Shown here piece by piece: positions 59,302 to 64,000 of a DNA stretch of 64,000 nucleotides. The notes under the pieces are model-generated. The model saw nothing but the letters and a program-made list of their open reading frames with translations. It was not told the DNA's origin and made no database searches. Every line of letters begins with the position of its first letter. The first letter of the stretch is position 1. The DNA comes from Pseudomonadota bacterium (GTDB lineage Bacteria; Pseudomonadota; Alphaproteobacteria; Acetobacterales; Acetobacteraceae): contig JAJZVV010000004.1 in NCBI GenBank assembly GCA_021845595.1, positions 1 to 64,000 of the forward strand, written 5' to 3'. The position numbers and the translations under genes were made by a program.

Positions 59302-62142
59302 ATGGCCCTGATCGAGGAACTCGACTACGGCACACCCGCCGCCGACGCGGCCAAAACCGTCACGTTGAGCATCGACGGATTCCCAGTCACCGTGCCGGAA
59401 GGCACCTCCATCATGCGCGCGGCCATGGAGGCCGGCGTGCAGATCCCGAAACTCTGTGCGACCGACATGCTGGACGCGTTCGGCTCCTGCCGGCTCTGTC
59501 TCGTGGAAATCGAGGGCCGAAACGGCACGCCGGCCTCGTGCACGACGCCGGTAGCCGAAGGGCTGGTGGTACGCACGCAGACAACACGGCTGAAGCAGCT
59601 GCGCCGCGGCGTGATGGAACTCTACATTTCGGACCATCCGCTCGACTGCCTGACCTGCGCGGCGAACGGCGATTGCGAGCTGCAGGACATGGCCGGCGCG
59701 GTCGGCCTGCGCGAGGTGCGCTACGGCTTCGCCGGCGAGAACCACCTCGATGCCGCCAAGGACGAATCGAATCCGTATTTCACCTTCGATGCCGCGAAGT
59801 GCATCGTATGCTCGCGCTGCGTGCGCGCGTGCGAGGAGGTGCAGGGGACGTTCGCACTGACCATCGAGGGCCGCGGCTTCGATTCGAAAGTCTCGCCGAG
59901 CGCAGGCGAAGCGTTCCTGGACTCCGAATGCGTCTCCTGCGGCGCGTGCGTGCAGGCATGCCCGACAGCGACGCTGATGGAGAAGTCCGTCATCGAGATC
60001 GGCCAGCCCGAGCACTCGGTGGTCACCACCTGCGCCTATTGCGGCGTCGGCTGCAGCTTCAAGGCGGAGATGCGCGGCGACGAGGTGGTGCGCATGGTGC
60101 CGTACAAGGATGGCAAGGCCAATCACGGCCATTCCTGCGTCAAGGGCCGCTTCGCCTGGGGCTACGCGACGCATCCGGACCGGGTGCTGACGCCGATGCT
60201 GCGCGCACGCATCACCGATCCGTGGCGGCCGGTCTCCTGGGACGAGGCGATCGCGCACGTCGCGCGCGAATTCCGCCGCATCCAGGCCGAGCACGGCAAG
60301 GACGCGATCGGCGGCATCACGTCCTCACGCTGCACCAACGAGGAAACTTATCTGGTGCAGAAGCTGGTGCGCGCCGGTTTCGGCAACAATAATGTCGATA
60401 CCTGCGCCCGCGTCTGTCACTCGCCGACCGGCTACGGGCTCAAGACCACCTTCGGAACCTCCGCCGGGACGCAGGATTTCGACTCGGTCGATGACGCGGA
60501 CGTGATCCTGGTGATCGGCGCCAACCCGACGGATGGGCATCCGGTCTTCGCCTCGCGCATGAAGCGGCGGCTGCGCGAGGGTGCGAAGCTCGTCGTCATC
60601 GACCCGCGCCGGATCGATCTCGTGCACACGCCCCACATCGCCGCCGAGCATCATCTGCCGCTGCGCCCGGGCACCAACGTCGCGATGCTGACCGCGCTCG
60701 CGCATGTCATCGTCACCGAGGGGCTGGTCAACGAGGCGTTCGTCGCCGAGCGCTGCGACGCCGAGAGCTTCGCCGAATGGCGCGCCTTCGTCGCCGATCC
60801 GGCCAACAGTCCCGAGGCGACGGCCGCGGTCACCGGCGTGCCGGCCGAGGCGGTTCGCCAGGCGGCGCGGCTGTATGCGACCGGCGGCAACGCGGCGATC
60901 TATTACGGGCTCGGCGTGACCGAGCACAGCCAGGGCACGACGGCGGTGATGGCCATCGCCAACCTCGCCATGGCGACCGGCAATATCGGCCGACCCGGCG
61001 TCGGGGTGAATCCGCTGCGTGGACAGAACAATGTCCAGGGCTCGTGCGACATGGGATCGTTCCCGCACGAACTGCCGGACTACCGGCACATCTCGGACGC
61101 GGCGGCGCGCGCCATTTTCGAGCACGAATGGGGCGTGCGGCTCGATGCCGAGCCCGGCCTGCGCATTCCCAACATGATCGACGCCGCGCTCGACGGCAGT
61201 TTCCGCGGCCTCTACATCCAGGGCGAGGACATCGTGCAGTCCGACCCCAATACGCACCACATGGTGGCCGGGCTGAGCGCGATGGAATGCGTCGTCGTTC
61301 ACGACCTGTTCCTGAACGAGACGGCCAACTACGCGCATGTTTTCCTGCCCGGCTCGTCGTTCCTGGAGAAGGACGGCACCTTCACCAACGCCGAACGGCG
61401 CATCGGCCGGGTGCGCAAGGTGATGGCGCCACGTGCCGGGCTGGCGGACTGGGAGGCGACGCAGGCGATCGCGCGCGCCATGGGCCTGACGATGAACTAT
61501 GCCCACCCGGGCGAGATCATGGACGAGATCGCCCGCACGACGCCGAGCTTCGCCGGCGTTTCCTATGCACGGCTCGACGAACTCGGCTCCGTGCAATGGC
61601 CGTGCAACGATGCCGCGCCCACGGGCACGCCGACGATGCATATCGAGCGGTTCGCGCGCGGCCGCGGCCAGTTCATCATCACCGAATATGTGCCGACGGA
61701 AGAGCGCACCGGACCGCGCTTCCCGCTGCTGCTCACCACCGGGCGCATCCTCAGCCAGTACAATGTCGGCGCCCAGACGCGACGTACCGCCAACGGCGCC
61801 TGGCACGCGGAGGATCGGCTGGAGATCCATCCGCACGATGCCGAGGAGCGCGGTGTGCGCGACGGCGACTGGGTGCGGCTGGCCAGCCGCGCCGGCGAGA
61901 CCAGTCTGCGCGCACGCATCACCGACCGCGTCGCCCCCGGGGTCGTCTACACGACGTTCCACCACCCCGACACGCAGGCCAACGTCGTCACCACCGAACA
62001 TTCGGACTGGGCGACGAATTGCCCGGAATACAAGGTGACGGCGGTACAGGTGTCGCGCTCGAACGGCCCCTCCGCTTGGCAGGAGGATTACCGGCGCCAC
62101 GCCGAAGCCAGCCGCCGCGTCGCCGACCTCGCCGCCGAGTAA
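59302..62142 (+). CDS. fdsA: NAD-dependent formate dehydrogenase alpha subunit FdsA
   Basis: The 946-residue catalytic subunit oxidising formate to CO2 at a bis-molybdopterin centre. The N terminus carries a 2Fe-2S domain (CATDMLDAFGSCRLC), an N3-type site (HPLDCLTCAANGDC) and two 4Fe-4S motifs (CIVCSRCVRAC, CVSCGACVQACP); a further cluster is in CAYCGVGC. The molybdenum ligand is Cys372, followed by the conserved His, in RVCHSPTG, so this is a Cys and not a selenocysteine enzyme. The C-terminal cap domain (about 830-946) binds the cofactor. fdhD overlaps the stop codon. Confidence 0.96.
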   Translation: MALIEELDYGTPAADAAKTVTLSIDGFPVTVPEGTSIMRAAMEAGVQIPKLCATDMLDAFGSCRLCLVEIEGRNGTPASCTTPVAEGLVVRTQTTRLKQLRRGVMELYISDHPLDCLTCAANGDCELQDMAGAVGLREVRYGFAGENHLDAAKDESNPYFTFDAAKCIVCSRCVRACEEVQGTFALTIEGRGFDSKVSPSAGEAFLDSECVSCGACVQACPTATLMEKSVIEIGQPEHSVVTTCAYCGVGCSFKAEMRGDEVVRMVPYKDGKANHGHSCVKGRFAWGYATHPDRVLTPMLRARITDPWRPVSWDEAIAHVAREFRRIQAEHGKDAIGGITSSRCTNEETYLVQKLVRAGFGNNNVDTCARVCHSPTGYGLKTTFGTSAGTQDFDSVDDADVILVIGANPTDGHPVFASRMKRRLREGAKLVVIDPRRIDLVHTPHIAAEHHLPLRPGTNVAMLTALAHVIVTEGLVNEAFVAERCDAESFAEWRAFVADPANSPEATAAVTGVPAEAVRQAARLYATGGNAAIYYGLGVTEHSQGTTAVMAIANLAMATGNIGRPGVGVNPLRGQNNVQGSCDMGSFPHELPDYRHISDAAARAIFEHEWGVRLDAEPGLRIPNMIDAALDGSFRGLYIQGEDIVQSDPNTHHMVAGLSAMECVVVHDLFLNETANYAHVFLPGSSFLEKDGTFTNAERRIGRVRKVMAPRAGLADWEATQAIARAMGLTMNYAHPGEIMDEIARTTPSFAGVSYARLDELGSVQWPCNDAAPTGTPTMHIERFARGRGQFIITEYVPTEERTGPRFPLLLTTGRILSQYNVGAQTRRTANGAWHAEDRLEIHPHDAEERGVRDGDWVRLASRAGETSLRARITDRVAPGVVYTTFHHPDTQANVVTTEHSDWATNCPEYKVTAVQVSRSNGPSAWQEDYRRHAEASRRVADLAAE

Positions 62143-62969
62143 TGCTGCCGCCGCAACCGGTTGCGCCGTCGGCGCCGTGGCTGTGGCGCGCGGGTGAGCC
62201 CGGCGGCGTGCGGCCGCGGCCGCTGCCGGAGGAGACGGCGGTGGCGCTGACCTACGGGCGCGCTACCTACGCGGTGATGATGGCGACGCCGGACGATCTC
62301 GAGGATTTCGCCGTCGGCTTCAGCCTCAACGAGGGCATCGTCACCGCCGCCGACGAGATCGCCGCGCTCGAGGTGGTCGCGCGGCCGCTCGGGATCGAAT
62401 TGCGCATGGATCTGCCGCCAGCGCGCGAATCGGCGCTGATCGCGCGGCGGCGGCACGTGCTCGGCGCCACCGGCTGCGGCCTGTGCGGCATGGAAAGCCT
62501 GGAGGCGGCGACCATGCCGCCGCCGAAGGTGGCGGGCGCGCTGCACGTGGCAGCGCCGGCGCTGGCCCAGGCGATGGCGGCGATGGCTCCGGCGCAGCGA
62601 CTGAACCGCGAGACGCACGCGGTGCACGCCGCCTGCTTCTGGAATCCCACCAGCGAGACAATTGTGCTGCGCGAGGATGTCGGCCGGCACAACGCGCTCG
62701 ACAAACTGGCCGGCGCACTGGCACGCGCGGGTACGGCGCCCGCGTGTGGCGTGCTGCTGCTGACGAGCCGGGTTTCGGTGGAGCTGGTGCAGAAGGCGGC
62801 GGCGATGGGTGTTTCCATTCTCGCCGCGGTGTCGGTGCCGACGGCGCTGGCGGTGCGTGTCGCGGAGACCGCCGGCATCACGCTGGTCGCCGTGGCCCGC
62901 GCTGACGGCTTCGAGATTTTTGCGCACCCAGAACGCATTACCGCGAGGGCAGCCGAGCATGTCGCCTGA
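62142..62969 (+). CDS. fdhD: Formate dehydrogenase sulfurtransferase FdhD (FdsC)
   Basis: A 275-residue FdhD/FdsC that hands sulfur to the molybdenum cofactor, without which FdsA is inactive. It contains TGCGLCGM (CxxC near residue 113), REDVGRHNALDKL near 185 and LTSRVSVELVQKAA near 208. Its ATG overlaps the fdsA stop (TAATG) and its end overlaps fdsD. Confidence 0.95.
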   Translation: MLPPQPVAPSAPWLWRAGEPGGVRPRPLPEETAVALTYGRATYAVMMATPDDLEDFAVGFSLNEGIVTAADEIAALEVVARPLGIELRMDLPPARESALIARRRHVLGATGCGLCGMESLEAATMPPPKVAGALHVAAPALAQAMAAMAPAQRLNRETHAVHAACFWNPTSETIVLREDVGRHNALDKLAGALARAGTAPACGVLLLTSRVSVELVQKAAAMGVSILAAVSVPTALAVRVAETAGITLVAVARADGFEIFAHPERITARAAEHVA

Positions 62970-63192
62970 TCATCTCGTTTCTATGGCAAACCAGATTGCC
63001 CGCTTCTTCGCCCACCGCGGCGAAGCCCGCGCGGTGGCCGAGATTGCCGATCACCTGCAGAAGTTCTGGGATCCGCGCATGCGTCGTGCGATCGGTTCGC
63101 ATCTTGCCGCCGGCGGCGCCGGGCTCGATCCGCTCGCGCGCAAAGCTGTTGAAGCTCTGATGCAGGATGTGCGACCTTCACAGAATACTTGA
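62959..63192 (+). CDS. fdsD: Formate dehydrogenase delta subunit FdsD
   Basis: A 77-residue FdsD-type protein (MANQIARFFAHRGEARAVAEIADHL, FWDPRMRRAI, GLDPLARKAVEAL), a small factor always found at the end of fds operons and needed for assembly or stability of FdsGBA. GAGGG precedes ATG at 62959. Confidence 0.93.
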   Translation: MSPDHLVSMANQIARFFAHRGEARAVAEIADHLQKFWDPRMRRAIGSHLAAGGAGLDPLARKAVEALMQDVRPSQNT

Positions 63193-63297
63193 CTGCGAGT
63201 GGAGATTCGGTTTCGAACGTCAGCGGGATCGGGCGAAACCCAAAGCGCAAGGACATCCGGTTGCGGCCGGAAGTCGAACCGGGAGGCGATGACGACA

Positions 63298-64000
63298 ATG
63301 TCCACCGTGATGCCGGCGCCGGGAGCGCGGGCGGAGACGCCGGGCCTGCTGAGCCGTGAGCGCATCGTCGCCGGACCGCGGTTCAACCGCTGGCTCAGCC
63401 CTCCTGCCGCCCTGGCGATTCATCTGTGTATCGGCATGGCCTACGGATTTTCCGTGTTCTGGTTGCCGATGACGCGGCTCATTCCGCGCGCGGACGCGGC
63501 GGCCTGCGCCGGGCTCTCCTTCTGGGCCGAGCTTTTCACCACCAGTTGCAACTGGACAGTGCCGAGCGTCACCCACGTCTTCGAGATCTTCATCGCTCTG
63601 CTTGGGATTTCCGCCGCCATCTGGGGCGGCTGGCTGGAGCATGCCGGGCCACGACGGGCCGGGTTCGTCGCCGCGCTGTGCTGGGGCGGCGGACTCGTGC
63701 TGCTCGGTATCGCGGTCATGGTCCACCAGCTTTGGCTCGTGTATCTGGTGGCCGTCGTCTGCGGCGTTGGCCAGGGCATTGGCTACATCACCCCGGTCTC
63801 GACGCTGATCAAATGGTTCCCGGATCGGCGCGGCATGGCGACCGGGTTCGCCATCATGGGCTATGGCGGCGGGGCGATGGTCGGCGCGCCGCTCGCCGTA
63901 TGGTTCATGGGCCATTTCACGAGCGGCGGCATTCCGGGTGTCGCGCCGACCCTGATGGCGATGGGCGTGATCTATTTCCTCGCGATGTCCGCGGGTGCGT
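63298..64000 (+). CDS. Oxalate/formate antiporter family MFS transporter (partial)
   Basis: The first 234 residues of a major-facilitator protein of the OFA family, running off the right edge. A cytoplasmic N terminus with RFNRWLSPPAALAIH is followed by helix 1 (HLCIGMAYGFSVFWLP), then helices with GVGQGIGYITPVSTLIKWFPDRRGMATGFAIMGYGGGAMVG, the OFA signature between helices 4 and 6. A loop near residues 63-90 carries three cysteines. Placed directly after fds, it most likely imports formate or exchanges oxalate for formate. ATG at 63298 has GGGAGG eleven bases upstream. Confidence 0.9.
   Translation, partial: MSTVMPAPGARAETPGLLSRERIVAGPRFNRWLSPPAALAIHLCIGMAYGFSVFWLPMTRLIPRADAAACAGLSFWAELFTTSCNWTVPSVTHVFEIFIALLGISAAIWGGWLEHAGPRRAGFVAALCWGGGLVLLGIAVMVHQLWLVYLVAVVCGVGQGIGYITPVSTLIKWFPDRRGMATGFAIMGYGGGAMVGAPLAVWFMGHFTSGGIPGVAPTLMAMGVIYFLAMSAGA

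Noticed and set aside
60325-62100. 591-codon leftward frame
   Set aside because: Antisense to fdsA.

Overview
This is about 64 kb of a high-GC (roughly 70 % by eye) alphaproteobacterial chromosome. The overall gene set (imp-type T6SS, hopanoid-type genes, complete pqqABCDE, NAD-linked soluble formate dehydrogenase, split proton-translocating transhydrogenase) fits Rhodospirillales, most likely Acetobacteraceae. That placement is inferred from gene content and protein style, not from a marker gene. Genes are packed tightly, many with 4-base ATGA/GTGA overlaps. I found no rRNA, convincing tRNA, IS element, prophage or CRISPR array.

Layout. 0.2-16.1 kb: a type VI secretion cluster read leftwards (a TssB/TssC hybrid, tagH, tssJ, tssK, tssL, tssM, vgrG, tssC, two hcp), interrupted by one opposite-strand gene with an OmpA-like tail. 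tssA, tssE, tssF, tssG, clpV and a stand-alone tssB are absent, so the machine must be completed from elsewhere. 16.1-18.1 kb: an EF-G paralogue. 18.2-23.4 kb: cytochrome c maturation operon ccmCDEFGHI (ccmAB not here). 23.5-29.3 kb: YciI-like and EVE proteins, a hopanoid-type pair (hpnL/hpnI-like), an FkbM methyltransferase and a DEAD-box RNA helicase. 29.5-36.1 kb: a lone MmeI-like restriction-modification protein, an acyl-CoA synthetase and a secreted alpha/beta hydrolase.

36.1-41.1 kb is the most interesting block: an ECF sigma factor with an NrsF-type anti-sigma factor, an aquaporin, two tandem DUF2282 bufferin precursors, an MNIO (DUF692) maturase, its DUF2063 partner and a DoxX membrane protein. 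The same promoter architecture, GTAACC-N16-CGCA, sits upstream of the sigma gene and of each bufferin gene. This defines a self-contained, autoregulated metal-stress RiPP regulon of the Caulobacter SigF/bufferin type. It differs from that type in an anti-sigma factor with a single cysteine and in one precursor with an insertion between its central cysteines.

41.3-52.5 kb: pntAA-pntAB-pntB with a BKACE enzyme and a secreted cupin, then moaB, a lytic transglycosylase, uracil-DNA glycosylase, ETF-ubiquinone oxidoreductase, and a DoxX/HxlR divergent pair. 52.5-55.8 kb: pqqABCDE with a strong hairpin between pqqA and pqqB. 56.1-64 kb: a LysR regulator, fdsGBA-fdhD-fdsD and the start of an oxalate/formate-family transporter, together a complete formate uptake and oxidation module. 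Two dispersed double-hairpin repeats, a 14-bp G-rich tandem repeat and a tandem-hairpin element upstream of fdsG are intergenic structures the genes do not explain.
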